Assembly (NCBI GenBank): GCA_019096065.1
Contig: JAGUCH010000010.1
Span: forward strand, 124,001 to 188,000
Source of the DNA: Paracyclopina nana
Lineage: Eukaryota > Arthropoda > Copepoda > Cyclopoida > Cyclopettidae
DNA length: 64,000 nt
Direction of reading: 5' to 3'
Shown here: in pieces, positions 1-11,413 of the stretch
How the letters are laid out: each line of letters opens with the position of its first letter
How positions within the stretch are numbered: position 1 is the stretch's first letter
Translations under genes and position numbers: made by a program
Notes under the pieces: model-generated
What the model was told of the DNA's origin: nothing
Seen by the model: only the letters and a program-made list of their open reading frames with translations
The model's database searches: none

Positions 1-320
1 CTATTTCAAATCATTTTTAATCATTTTAAGTTAATTTCAAGTCATTTTTAATTTGTTTAATCAATTTTAACTAACTTTTTAATCATTTTACATTACTTTC
101 AAGTTATTTTTACTTACTATAATTACTTTTAAATAACTTTTTAATCATTTTAAGTCACGCTTCATACAACTTTTTAAAAGTTTTTCAGTCATTTTAAGTC
201 ACTTCAATGTTCAGTCACTTTTAAGACGTTTTCAGTCGTTTTTCAGTCATTTTCAGTCGTTTTTCAGTCATTTTCAGTCGTTTTTCAGTCATTTTCAGTC
301 GTTTTTCAGTCATTTTGAAC
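1..320. repeat. T-rich CAGTC minisatellite
   Basis: T-rich sequence made of repeated CAGTC words separated by runs of T. The most regular part is about 218-320, where TTTTCAGTCGTTTTTCAGTC-like units alternate. From 1 to about 200 the same words appear in a looser form (TTTTAATCATTTTAAGTCA). No gene is visible. Confidence 0.8.
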
Positions 321-777
321 TTGCTTGAGTCAATTACAAAACAATCTTATTTCATTTCAGTCCTTTTTCAGCATTTCTTTAAGGCAATTTTTCACGACTT
401 TTCATTGCCTTTAAAGAATGCCTCACCTCCCGTAAGTCCTAATTATGACCTTACTTTGTCACTTTGTTATGACTTTTAAGTTACTTTTAAATCACTTTTT
501 ATTCAACTTTTTTTTGTCATTGTTAAGTCATTTCTCAGTCATATTTAAGTCACTTTTCAGTCAAAGTTCAGTCTCTTGTTAGACGTTTTCCAGTCATTTT
601 CAGTCCTTTTTCAGTCATTTTCTGTCGCTCTAAGTCATTTTCAACTTGCTTGAGTCAATTACAAAACAGTCTTATTTCATTTCAGTCCATTTTCAGCATC
701 ATTTTATGGCAATTTTTCACAACTTTTCACCGCCTTTAAAGAATGCCTTACCTCCCGTAAGTCCTAATTATGACTGA
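315..777. repeat. Direct duplication, ~140 bp copies 325 bp apart
   Basis: The block at about 315-455 recurs at about 637-777. Both copies run from a CATTTT(G/C)AACTTGCTTGAG start to a CCTCCCGTAAGTCCTAATTA end with only scattered substitutions. CAGTC-type repeat lies between and around them, so the repeat unit of this region is larger than the short word. No coding content is seen. Confidence 0.85.
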
Positions 778-1049
778 CAAGCAATTTGAGCTTTCGTCGG
801 GGTTTGACGTCGACAAGTCTGGCTGCGGTTTTTTATAGGCTTCATTTCGTATCCTGTCTTCTTCAGCTTTTGCCCCTAAGCACTATTTTTCAGCAAGTTG
901 ACTACTGCAGATGTTGTCGATGTGGTGGGAACTCGTCAATTGTTTTTCCTCATCTTGGAAACTCTTCGCAGTTATTCAAATGACACACATTCAGTCTATT
1001 CCACTTTTTCCATCTCTGCTTTTCAAGGTCAGCTCTTTTACTACCTCCA
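778..1049. other. Unassigned AT-rich spacer
   Basis: Non-repetitive sequence between two CAGTC-type arrays. Two short overlapping open frames exist but have no recognisable product and no splice context. I see no gene. Confidence 0.6.
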
Positions 1050-1790
1050 TTTTTCAGTCGGCTTTAAGTTAATTTTCAGTATTCTGTTTTTGAAGTCATT
1101 AATAAGTCATTTATATGTCATTTATAAGTCATTTATAAGTCTGTTTTTAGCCAGTTTTTGGTAAGTTTCAGTTTGTTTTAGACAGTTTTTGGTCAGTTAG
1201 AAATCAGCTTTGCGTCATGTCAGTTATATTCAGTTTTCAGTCAGTTTTCAGTCAATTTTAAGTCAGTTTTATGTCAGTATAACATTAGCTTTCGGTCAGC
1301 TTTAAATCCGTTTTAAGTCACAATTTCAAGCCAGCTTTTGTAAGTTTCTGTGAGTTTTTGTCAGTTTGAGTCAGTTTTCAGTAAGTTTTTAATCAGTTTA
1401 AAGTATGTTTTTAGACAGCTTCTAATGCATTTTAAGTCAGTTTCAGTCAGTTTAAAATCTTTTTTAGTCCATTTCAGTTAAGTCAGTTTCAGTCGGTTTT
1501 TAGTCAAGTCATTTTTAATACTTTTCACTCTGCGTCTTTTTTTATTGACTTCAGTCATTTTTACATTTTTGAGTGTTACATCAATTTGTAAGTCAGCATC
1601 AAGTCATTTTTTAAGTCGGTTCTAAGTGAGTTTTCAGCCAGTTTCAAATCAGTGTTACGTCAATTTAAAGTCAGTTTTTAGCCAATATAAAGTCAATTTA
1701 AGGACAGTTTTTAGTCAGTTTTAAGCCAGTTTTAAGCCAGTTTTAAGCTAGTTTAAGTCAGATTTAAGTCAGTTTCAATCAGTGTTGTCA
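1050..1790. repeat. Diverged CAGTTTTAAGTCAG repeats
   Basis: A loose tandem array of CAGTTTTTAGTCAG and CAGTTTTAAGTCAG words, with a short TCATTTATAAGTCATTTATA stretch near 1110. Unit spacing drifts, so this is an old or slippage-prone array. No gene. Confidence 0.75.
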
Positions 1791-2039
1791 TTCTGTCATA
1801 TTTATTGAATTTTATTTAATCTATCAGTTTCATAATTTTACAAGCTTGGAGTAAAATCTTTTTTCTTTCTCTTCTTGAGGATTTATTGCGTGATCCACAA
1901 AATGATTGGCCTGGAAAAAAAGGGGGATAATAATCATCAAGGTCCCAAATTACCCAAAAGTAAAGAGAGCCGCCTTTGCATCGGCTCAAGAAGATTCTAC
2001 GACAGATGACAAAACTGAAACTGAAATTCACTGAAAATA
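1791..2039. other. Spacer without recognised content
   Basis: Mixed-composition sequence between two arrays. A minus-strand open frame of about 80 codons is present but shows no known motif and no splice signals that would make it a gene. Confidence 0.5.
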
Positions 2040-2470
2040 CTTGAAATTCATTGGAAACAACCAAAGTAACTGAAATTCACTGAAATAAGCTGAAGACACT
2101 GAAAATGCCTTAAATCATTGATAATACCTGAAAATCACTGATAATACCTAAAAGTCACTGATAATACCTGAAAATCACTGATAAGTGCTGAAAACTACTG
2201 AAGTCAGGATAAATAACTGAAAGCACTGTAAATCACTGCAAACAGAGTGAAATAACTGAAAAATAATAAAATATTTGAAATTAGTTTTAAAAATAACCAA
2301 AAATCACTGAAATTACTGAAATAACCAAAAAAATCTCTGAACTTTTTGGAAATAACCTTAAATCACTTTAACCCACTGAAATTACTGAAAATCAAAGAAA
2401 ATCACTGAAAACAACTGAATCCACTGAAAATAACTGAAACTTGCTGATCATTACTGAACAGAAAAAAAGC
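2040..2470. repeat. ACTGAAAATCACTGATAAT repeats
   Basis: A-rich array whose unit is approximately AATCACTGAAAATAACTGA, most regular at 2095-2190. It uses the complement of the CAGT words seen upstream, so orientation of the motif flips at about 1.8-2.0 kb. Confidence 0.8.
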
Positions 2471-2894
2471 CTGAGCACTAAAAATGAAAACTTAATATGA
2501 TGACAGTTAAAAAGCTGGGAAGTAGTTAAAAATTAAATGAATTTTTAAAGGTTCAAAAGTAGTGATTTTTGCAGTGAAAACAAAAGTTATTGGCTGAAAA
2601 GTGAAAGATTATTTATGTCTGCTAATTCGAGGAAATCCTGCCCGAAACGGCGAAAGAAGGAAGGAGAAGAAGAAAGGAGTCAAAAGTTAATTCTAGACCC
2701 GCGCGCGTTTTTCGTGTGAAAGTGTTGGTTTTGGGCAAAGTAATGAGTGTTATTTCACTCGGCCAGAAACAGAACATTTATTGAAACTGAGGGCTTCTTT
2801 TATTGCCATTGCTACCAATTTGGCTCCTTTTGACAAATGTGCTCCAAATTGTATGGTATTTTTACTTCTGTGAGCATCTCACCCTTTTCAGCCT
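2471..2894. other. Spacer without recognised content
   Basis: Ordinary AT-rich sequence with a purine-rich tract (GAAAGAAGGAAGGAGAAGAAG) near 2653 and a short GC patch (CGCGCGCG) near 2700. No gene or RNA recognised. Confidence 0.5.
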
Positions 2895-3720
2895 GTTTTC
2901 AGGCCATTTTGACTCATTCTGCCAATTTTTGACTTATTTCCCCCACTTTTGACTTTGCTTTGCCAATTTTTGACCTATTTTGGCCATTTTAACTTATTTT
3001 GACCTATTTTAGCCATTTTGACTTAATTGGCCATTATTTACTTATTTTGCCCACTTTTAAATTAGTTTGCAAATTTGTGACTTATTTTCCCCATTTTCCC
3101 CTTATTTTGACCTATTTTGGCCATATTTCTCTTAATTTGGCCATTTTGACTCATTTTGGGCATTTTTCAATTGTTTTGGCAATTTTTGACTGATTTTGGC
3201 CAATTTGACATATTTAGCCCATATTTGACTTAGTTTGCCAAATTGTGACTTATTTTCCCATTGTTAACTTATTTTGACCTATTTTGGCCATATTTCTCTT
3301 AATTTGGCCTTTTTGACTTATTTTGCCCATTTTTAATTATTTTGACAATTTTTTGGCTCTTTTTGGCCAATTTGACTTATTTTGGCCATTTTTCACTTAT
3401 TTTTCACTTATTTTGCCCATTTTTCACTTATTTCGCCCATTTTTGACTTATTTTCCCCATTTTTAACTTATTTTGACCGATTTTGGCCATTTTTGCTCTT
3501 AATTTGGCCATTTTGACTTATATTGGTCATATTTCCTTATTTTGGCCATATTTACTTATTTTGCCCATTTTGACTTATTTTGGCCAATTTGGCTTACTTT
3601 GCCCATTTTTGCCTTGTTTAGCCTATTTTGGCTTATTAAGGCATTTTTTCGCTTTTCATGATTTACTTAGCTCATTTTGACTTGATAAGCCCATTTTGAT
3701 TAATTTTATAATTTTTGAAT
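2895..3720. repeat. TTGACTTATTTTGGCCATTT array
   Basis: About 0.8 kb built of TTTTGACTTATTTTGGCCAT and TTTTGCCCATTTTTGACTTA units with frequent variants. Several open frames of 60-70 codons run through it, but their translation is a simple low-complexity peptide and follows from the repeat, not from selection. Confidence 0.85.
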
Positions 3721-4129
3721 ATTTCTGACATTTATGGCAATTTGTGACCTTGTCATGTATTTTTGGCCATTCCTGCCACTTTTGGTTGATTTCAGCTGTT
3801 TTTTGTCAAGTTTCCTCATTTTGGCACATATTTGGCTGTTTTTGAGTGTCATTTGTTTTTTGGCCAACCTTGACAAATGTGCACCAGATTCAAGTAGATA
3901 GAATTTCGAAGTGTTCATTTTTCAAACGCCCACCATTAAGAGTTGAAACGAGTGCAAAATTAGGCTTAGCCCACAATTTGCATAACTATTTTAATTTGAT
4001 TTTGAGACTGATAGTGGAATTTCCAAAACTTGAAATGAATGAAATTTTGACGTATTTTTACAGATAATTAGACTTCCTTCAATGTAAAGACTATTTTACT
4101 GAAATGATGACAAGCAAATCTTTAAAGAA
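3721..4129. other. Spacer without recognised content
   Basis: Single-copy-looking AT-rich sequence between two arrays. Short open frames occur on both strands without recognisable domains. Confidence 0.5.
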
Positions 4130-4735
4130 GAGCCTTGAAAATGACTGAAAATTGACTATTTTGACTAAAAGTTGACATTAAGCAAATAATTTTACTTATA
4201 GTTAATAAAAAGTTGACTGAAAGTCAAAGTAAAGTTATTGAAAAGTTGACTAAAAGTTGTCAAAAAGTTATTGAAATAGAGAACATGTAGTGAAAAGTTT
4301 ACTAAAAATTGGCTTAATAATTGATAAAAAATTAATAAAAAGTCATTTTAAAGTCAATAAAAATGTGACCAATGTTGGTTGAAAACTGACTGAAAGTTGG
4401 CAAAAAGTTGAATAATGAGCAACCTTTCTTGTACTATCACTTCAAATTGACTGTTTTTTTGCATTTTACATGAAACGACAAATACTAGACGGAAAGCTGA
4501 CTTAAAAGTACAAAATGTCGACTTAAAGTTGGGAAAACTTGAAAAACTTATTCACAGGAAGCTGACAGAAAGTTGGAAAAAGGCCCAACAAACATTTTTT
4601 TACAAAGATTGCTGACAAAAAGTTGCCAAAAAGTTAACAAAAAGTTGGCAAAAAGTTGACAAATAGTAAAAAAAGTTGACAAAAAGTTAAAAAAAAGTTG
4701 AGAGTCAACTGAAATTTACCATAAGGTTGATAACA
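4130..4735. repeat. AGTTGACAAAAAGTTGAC array
   Basis: Repeated AAAAGTTGAC and AAAAGTTGGC words, clearest at 4610-4700 where the period is about 10-15 bp. The words TTGACTGAAAGTT and GTTGACTAAAAGT dominate the first half. No gene. Confidence 0.8.
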
Positions 4736-5679
4736 AACTTTCAATCTAAGTGAAAGCTCTATCATCGAATTCATGTCAAAACTGTTAAAATGACGTATAT
4801 GAACCAATTTAAGTTATTAACATTATCTTTAGTTTTCTTACAGGTGAAATTGGGTTAGCTACAGTTCATTTAAAAGAAAGGAGAGAGAAAAGTGAAGTAG
4901 TAGGTGAGGCTCAGCCCATAAATTTCTCAACCAGTCTCGAATCCTCTGACATTGATAATTTATAGCAGACCATTACATTTTGTAATTTTTTTCTTGTCTT
5001 TTACACACTTACTATTTCCATTGTTATTGTTAGAATCATTATGCATTGGCTCTACCAAGTCATTGGCCACAACAAATTTCATGCACTGGTCATTTACTTT
5101 TTTTTTAATTTTGTTGAAAAATGTTATTTTGTGAACATTTGTCATTTTGTCGTCAAATGAGTGATCAATGAAATTTAATTTAACTCACCAAAAATGCTTT
5201 TTTAGTGCTTTATTGTAATATTTACAAAATCATGCTCATTTATTATTATTAAAAAGTTGTAAAATATTTAATAGTTGACCAAAAAAATAAGTTTTTTTAG
5301 GTTTTGTTGCAAATTGGAAATGAATAATTGACATTATTAAAACACAGTCATTATTAATATTTATAAATTGTTCATCTTTTATGTTTTATCGCCCAAAACT
5401 GATATTTAAATTTTCTTATGTTATGAAATTTTAAGTTAAAATAGCAATTATATTTCAATATGCACCTTTAAGTTTATTATTAATATTGACGCTAAATTCA
5501 CATGATGGTTTTTGGCATATTGTTAATATTTAAAGTACTTCACTTTTTGTGTTGAAATGTAATTTTATGTCCTATTGACGTTTAGTTGTCAAATGATTGA
5601 TGCATGAAACTTGATTTAACTCACCAAAAATGCTTTTTGACTCCTTGATATAATTGATATAAAATTGTGCGTTACATTT
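4736..5679. other. AT-rich spacer with a ~100 bp direct duplication
   Basis: Strongly AT-rich sequence. The block at about 5115-5215 recurs at about 5550-5650; both contain TTTAACTCACCAAAAATGCT preceded by GTCAAATGA(G/T)TGAT. No coding exon recognised. Confidence 0.6.
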
Positions 5680-5699
5680 TGTAGATGAACGTAACATTA
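5680..5699 (+). repeat. Solo MITE terminus (TAGATGAAC family)
   Basis: TGTAGATGAACGTAACAT followed by TA matches the right-end consensus of the TAGATGARC element family seen repeatedly in this window. No matching left end was found nearby, so this is a solo or decayed terminus. Confidence 0.5.
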
Positions 5700-5804
5700 C
5701 TGTTCACCCTCAGGGTTGGCTTTTTCCACCGTAAGAAACTAGAAGCCGCCTTATTTATCAAGGTGAAGATAATTGCTTGTTTTAGTGGGGATGCCCCAAA
5801 AGGT

Positions 5805-6800
5805 GCTGAAATTGGCTGAAAAAGACTGAAAAAATTGTTCAATGCGACTGAATGTACCAGACTGAAACTTGACTGAAAATGACTTAATATTGACCGAAAA
5901 TGACTGAAACATGACTGAATCTTGTCTAAAAATGACTAAAACTTGACTGAAAATGGCTGAAACTTGACTGAAAATGACTGAAACTTGACTGAAAATGACT
6001 TAATATTGACCGAAAATGACTGAAACATGACTGAATCTTGTCTAAAAATGACTAAAACTTGACTGAAAATGGCTGAAACTTGACTGAAAATGACTGAAAC
6101 TTGACTGAAAATGACTTAATGTTGACCGAAAATGACTGAAACATGACTGAATCTTGTCTGAAAATAACTGAAACTTGACTGAAACTTGATTGAAACTTTA
6201 CTGAATATGACAAAATATTGACTGAAAATGACGAAATCTTGTTTGAAAATGACTGAAACGTGACTAATAATGACTTAATATTGGCTAAAAATGACTGAAT
6301 TTGTCTGAAAATAACTTAAACTTGACTGAAAATGACTGAAAATTGATTGAAACTTGATTGAAACTTATTGAATATCACAAAATATTGACTGAAAATGACT
6401 GAAACTTGAATGAAAATTACCTGCATACTTGACTGAGTATGACTGACATTTCACTAAAAATGACTGATATTTGACTTTTTAAAGACTGACATTTGACTTT
6501 TTTAAGAGATGGCTGAATGTCACTGACTTTTGGCTGAAAAGTACTGTAAATCAATGACATTTCAGTGAAATGCATTGACAATTGACTGAAATGCATTGAT
6601 AATTAACTGAAATTCATTGATAGTTGGCTGAAATGAACTTTTTACATGTGCCCTAAAATTACTTTTGACCTTTGACTAAAATTCACATGCAATTGACTGA
6701 AATTATCATTTATTTGACTGAAATTATCATTTATTTGACGGAAATTCTCATGCATTTGACTGAAATCTACTTATATTTGACTAGGTGAGATAATTTGTCT
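5805..6800. repeat. GACTGAAACTTGACTGAAAA array with 116-bp higher-order unit
   Basis: About 1 kb of GACTGAAACTTGACTGAAAA-type units. Between about 5869 and 6175 the array has a higher-order period of 116 bp: TAATATTGACCGAAAATGAC starts at 5885 and 6001, and its variant at 6117. Farther right the array decays into TTTGACTGAAATTATCATTT units. Confidence 0.9.
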
Positions 6801-7121
6801 GTCAAATCTCATTTTGCCGAAATTTCCAAGATTCGAAATTGCGTGATTATATTCACGGATTTCTTCCGTAACTCAAGACATTTTGGGCATTTGCGAAATG
6901 CTCAGCTCACATTATGACCGAAACCCATAATATCTTTAAATTAAGTATTTGTGACAAAACTGACTGAAAATTGCCTGAACTTTATTCAATGCAATTTTAA
7001 GCCTTTTTTTAAATCATAAACCAAACAGCTCATGAAAAAAGAAAATAAACCAACTTTTTTTTAAAAAAATGACCAAGCTATTTCTGGTTTCAAAACTACG
7101 TCAAAGGCCTACTTTAGTGAC
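6801..7121. other. Spacer without recognised content
   Basis: AT-rich single-copy-looking sequence. No gene, RNA or repeat recognised. Confidence 0.4.
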
Positions 7122-7462
7122 GTGCACAGTGGGAATTTTCCACAGAAAAAAGCAAATTTGGATGAGAGACATTTTACAGCTTTACCAGAATTGACATTTG
7201 CCTCAAAACTGAGCTGATTTGAGAATTCGACATAAAAACTTGGTTTTGCCCTAAATAGCTTTTATACTTATTCAAAAAACATTGTTTCTTAAAAAAATTG
7301 TTTACCTTTATTATTTTCTATTTTGGCTTTTTTAGCTTTTCAAGTCACTGTTAACATACTTCAACATATTTTTAAGCAAAGAAATCATTAAATTAGAAAA
7401 AGAACGATGAATTTAAAGGGAATTAGTGTAGGAGGTTTTTGAGCTTTTCCCCGCTGTGCACA
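7122..7462. mobile_element. Candidate ~335-bp inverted-repeat element, TGCACAGTGGGAA ends
   Basis: The left boundary reads GTGCACAGTGGGAATTTTCC (from 7122). The right boundary reads TTTTCCCCGCTGTGCACAG (ending near 7462), an imperfect inverted copy. A TGCA target duplication is possible but cannot be separated from the termini. The interior has no transposase-like frame, so this would be a non-autonomous element. Similar CACAGTGG/CCACTGTGG words recur elsewhere in the window. Confidence 0.5.
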
Positions 7463-7804
7463 GAGCATCGTCATCCACATTTCTCACGTGTTGTGATTTT
7501 ACGAACCGCATTTTAACGAGTTCTCTTCCTGTGGTCACCGCTTTTAAAAAGTAGGCCTAAGCCAAAAAAGGAAAAAAAAAGTCACATCAATTTTGATGCT
7601 CTTTACTTTTAGACAAGGTTTTAAACGTCTGTTGAAAGCAGAGGAAAAATGAAACAACTGCATGCTATAATATGTGAAATATGACAAAGACGACTTTTTT
7701 ATGTTGAAATTGATGAAAAAGAGCAAGTTGTTCATAGACTTCAAAGTGTCAAATTGCCTTTAAAATGGTCAATTTGGCTGAAAAATGTTCAGATGTTCAA
7801 TGTG
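7463..7804. other. Spacer without recognised content
   Basis: Ordinary sequence leading into the next array. A minus-strand frame of 66 codons near 7544-7744 has no recognisable motif. Confidence 0.4.
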
Positions 7805-8500
7805 TCAAAAGAGTCAAATTGGCTCAAACAAGACAAATTGGCTCAAACGAGTCAAATTGGCTCAACCAAGTCAAATTGGTTCAACCAAGTCAAATTGGCT
7901 CAACCAAGTCAAATTGGCTCAACCAAGTCAAATTGGCTCAACCAAGTCAAATTGGCTCAACCAAGTCAAAATGGTTCAAAATAAGTCAAGATGGTTGAGA
8001 TTATGTCATTTTGGCTTCAAATAAGCTAAAATGGCTCAAATGAGTCAAATTGGCTCAAATGAGTCAAATTGGCTCAAATGAGTCAAATTGGCTCAAATGA
8101 GTCAAATTGGCTCAAATGAGTCAAATTGGCTCAACCGAGTCAAATTGGCTCAAATGAGTCAAATTGGCTCAAATGAGTCAAATTGGCTCAAACGAGTAAA
8201 ATTGGCTTAAATTGAGTCAAATTGGCTCAAATTAGACAAATTGGCTCAAACGAGTCAAATTGGCTCAAACGAGTCAAATTGGCTCAAACGAGTCAAATTG
8301 GCTCAAACGAGTCAAATTGGCTCAACCGAGTCAAATTGGCTCAACCGAGTCAAATTGGCTCAACCGAGTCAAATCTGCTCAATATAGTCTAATTGGCTCA
8401 AAATGAGTCAAGATGGTTTATATTATGTAATGTTGACTCAAACTAAATAAGTCAAATTGGCTTAAATAAGTCAAATTGGCTTAAATAAGTCAAATTGGCC
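7805..8500. repeat. 18-bp array GTCAAATTGGCTCAAnnR
   Basis: Very regular 18-bp tandem array with consensus GTCAAATTGGCTCAACCA in the left part and GTCAAATTGGCTCAAATGA variants to the right. Subdomains differ at the three variable bases (CCA, ATG, ACG, CCG), so local blocks have expanded recently. Because 18 is a multiple of 3 and the unit lacks stops, all three plus frames are open at the start; these are not genes. In the ATGAG subdomain each junction forms TGAGTCA. Confidence 0.95.
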
Positions 8501-9714
8501 TAGATAAGGCTCACAGCTAATTTTCCCAACTTTTGAGACCTTTTTGGCAAAAGTAGGCCTCTTTGTTTGTTTGGAGGGGGGAATTTTTCTCATCAAGGCA
8601 TGATGTTGCACCACAGGCTGGTAAAGCCAAAAAAAGTTGCTGGCTCACTTTTGCCGGAATAAATATATATAGGAGTAGCAGGATTTCCATTGGACCTTTT
8701 TTGGTGGTCATCCCATCTCTGCGAATGGAATCTCATTCCAGAATGGAAACGTGACTTCTTTTCACTCAAGTCGTGGCCAGCCCAAAATGCCATGGAGAAT
8801 TCCGCCAAAATGAGTCTGTGTGTGTGTGTGTGTGTGGACCCTTCTCATCTGCTGGTTATTTCGAAAAAAAAAACATTTCTGAAATCCATGACATTTTTCA
8901 AGTTTTAACGAATAGCTGAAAAGTTACCAGAATTGGCCTGGTGTGGCTCGAAATGAGTCGAATTTGCCGAAGAAACGGCCAAATTGGCTGAAAAATGACG
9001 GAGAAATCTCTGGAAATCTTCTATAATTGTGTTTCCCCCAATTACTTGCCAATTTTAGTTTCAGAAACTGGGTACAAATCTGAGAGAACAGCGTACTATT
9101 TATTTTTGTTTATTTTTTATTATTCTATATTTATAACATTTAACTATTACAAAACACTAAACGAAGTTATTATTATTATTAAGATTGATGAATTAGTTTA
9201 AAAATTAACTTTATTATCTACTTTTAGCACCTTTTTTAAAAGACATTTAAAGTAAAGTTTTTTTAATGTTATGCGTTATGCTTTTTTATCAGATTTGTTC
9301 TCAGTTCCTTAGACAGATATTGACAAGTAATTGGCAAAATCTCAAAAATAAAAGATTTTCAAAGATTTTTTTTTAAATATATGATGGCGCTTAACGTATA
9401 TATTGTAAAACATGTTATTTTTGGCGTGTTTTTTTCTTTATTTTGAGCTGCAAAACTCACATCACAATTGTCCATCATGTTGTTCGCAACACAAGTAATA
9501 ATGGTAGTGTAATAATTAGTACATGAAAAGGGCGCAAAAACATTAGTCTAACACTAACTTCTTCACATATCACAGTCACATTTATAATATATCGTAGTAA
9601 TATTGTAATAGTAATAGTTGGGTGGTTGTTTGTGATTCTCCAGTCAAGGTTTTTAAATACAAATACAAGAAGAATTACACACAGGAACTTTCAACATTCT
9701 GCAAAATCTTGACA
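8501..9714. other. Spacer with a (TG)n microsatellite
   Basis: Mostly AT-rich, non-repetitive DNA. A perfect TG microsatellite of about ten units lies at 8817-8836. Overlapping open frames near 8517-8900 occur on both strands without known domains or convincing splice context. Nothing else recognised. Confidence 0.5.
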
Positions 9715-10110
9715 CTATTCAGTTTCAAATCAGTTTCAAATCTGATTTCAAATATGGCAAATTCAAATCTGTAATAATCTTTGACTCAAACCCAAATTTC
9801 AGATTACTTTCAAATTGTGGTCCCATTTCCAAATTTCAAATTCAAATTTCAAATCCAATTTTCTCAGTTTTGACTCAAATCCAAATTTCAGGGTTTTTTC
9901 AAATCAGACTTTTCAAATATGGCTCAAATCCGAATTTAAAATTTTCGGCTCAAACTCCAATTTCAAATCCAGTTTTCTCAGTTTTGACTCAAATCCAAAT
10001 TTCAGGTTTTCAAATTACTTCTCAAATCCAATTTTTCAGACCTTGCCTCAAATTCAAATTTGAAATTCAAATCAACTATTTCAATTATCAGATTTGACTC
10101 AAATTTGGCT
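9715..10110. repeat. TCAAATCCAAATTTCAA array
   Basis: Loose tandem repeat of CTCAAATCCAAATTTCA and TTTCAAATCCAATTTT words, just downstream of the intronless Lim1-like gene. Short open frames rich in N, S, Q and F derive from it. Confidence 0.8.
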
Positions 10111-10156
10111 CAAATCAAAAAGTTGTACAAAAAGTGAACAGAGGTTGTCAAGAGGT

Positions 10157-10176
10157 TGTAGATGAACAGCACATTA
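10157..10176 (+). repeat. MITE terminus that overlaps the Lim1-like stop codon
   Basis: TGTAGATGAACAGCACAT (10157-10174) followed by TA (10175-10176) matches the right end of the TAGATGARC family. The stop codon of the minus-strand Lim1-like gene is TAA at 10176-10174: its first two bases are the TA target site and its last base is the first base of the element. The opposite end of the element should lie to the left, but I could not find it. Confidence 0.55.
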
Positions 10177-11413
10177 GACCGCCATGAGGCAGCTGCCTAT
10201 CGAGGCCGTGGTGGAGGCCGAGGACATCGAGGGCGAGGCCGAATATTCGAGGCTGAGCGGCGGCGAGGGGTAGCACTGCTCAGTTGTGGTTGTTGTTGTT
10301 GTTGTGTTTTCTGACTGGAGATTGCCGCCATTGCCGCCGCCGTTGCCGAAGTTGCCGCCGTCGGGCGAAATCCTGGGGCGGCGGGCTGGGGAAGGCGTGG
10401 AGCGGGTTGCCGCTGCCCGAGCACGAGGAATTCGAGGGCGAGACGCGGCCATAGTCCATGTATGAGGCCGAAGAGGCCGAATGCGGCGGCGGCGGCAAGA
10501 AGTTTGACGAGTTGAAGTCGTGGTGGTATTCGAACCCGGGCCCGTAATCATAGAAGGGCAGTGGCTGCGGATTTGCGCCAAAGCTGTTGTGGGCCCTATT
10601 TTGCGGGTGGTGGTGGCGGCGGGCGTTGGGCGGGAGGAAGGGGCCGCGGGCCATGAAGCGCATCTGGTGCAGGCGCTTCTCCTTGGAGCGCTTGTTCTGG
10701 AACCACACCTGGATGACCCGCATGGGCAGGCCGGTCTCCTTGGCGAGCTGCTCGCGCATGAGCCGCGTGGGCTTGGGCGTCTGCGCGAAGACCGTGCGCA
10801 GCACCTCGAGCTGCTTGGCCTTGATCGTGGTCCTCGGGCCACGCCGCTTGCTCTCCTTGTCCTTGCCGCTCCCGCCGGGGTCCGAGTCCTCGTCGGCGTC
10901 AACGTTGACGCCGCCGGACGCCGCCGGCGGCATCAAGGGGCTTTTGACGTCTGACTTCAAATCGGGCTCGATGCCCGAGTCGCCGCCGGAAGAGAGGTCA
11001 TTGTTGTTGTTGTTGTTAAGCGTGGTCTTCATTTGGCACATGAAGGAGTGGTCTTCGCAGTAGAGAAGGCCGTCGGGGGTGACCCGGATGTTCTGGCCGC
11101 GGTCCACCACGCCCTTGCACACCGAGCAGACCACGCAGGGCGGGTGGTAGAAGAGGCCGTCGGGCAGCTTCGTGCTCAGGTCCTCGGGCGCGAAGCTCAG
11201 CCCGCAGCCCGCGCATCGTGGGCCCGAACCGGCGGTAGTAGTCCCGGGGGCAGTAGAGGCCCGAGTTGGGGTCCGCGTAGCACGTGGACTCGAGGTAGGC
11301 CCCGCAGTCCACGCACTGCAGGCAGGCCCAGTGCAGCGGCCCAGCCCGCTCTCCTCCACGTTGAACACCCAGTCGTCCGAGATGGAGTTGTGACACTTGG
11401 CGCAGTTCAACAT
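10174..11413 (-). CDS. Divergent intronless Lim1-like LIM-homeodomain protein (three apparent 1-bp indels)
   Basis: Probable transcription factor of the LIM-homeodomain class, acting in the nucleus. Start ATG 11413 is chosen because LIM1 begins three residues later; an in-frame ATG at 11575 could extend it. LIM1 has CAKC, HWACLQC, VDC and YCPRD; LIM2 has CAGC, YHPPCVVCSVC and YCEDH. A low-complexity linker leads to the homeodomain (10846-10667; [35 protein letters not shown]) and a P/G/S/T-rich tail. The homeodomain is Lhx1/5-type, the LIM domains are divergent. The frame breaks three times: one base missing near 11349-11358, one extra in GGGCCC at 11220-11225, one extra in the G run 10375-10378. 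Protein similarity and strong G/C third positions continue across each break, so assembly error is likelier than a pseudogene. Corrected length is 412 residues. There are no introns, unlike the upstream paralog. Confidence 0.8.
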
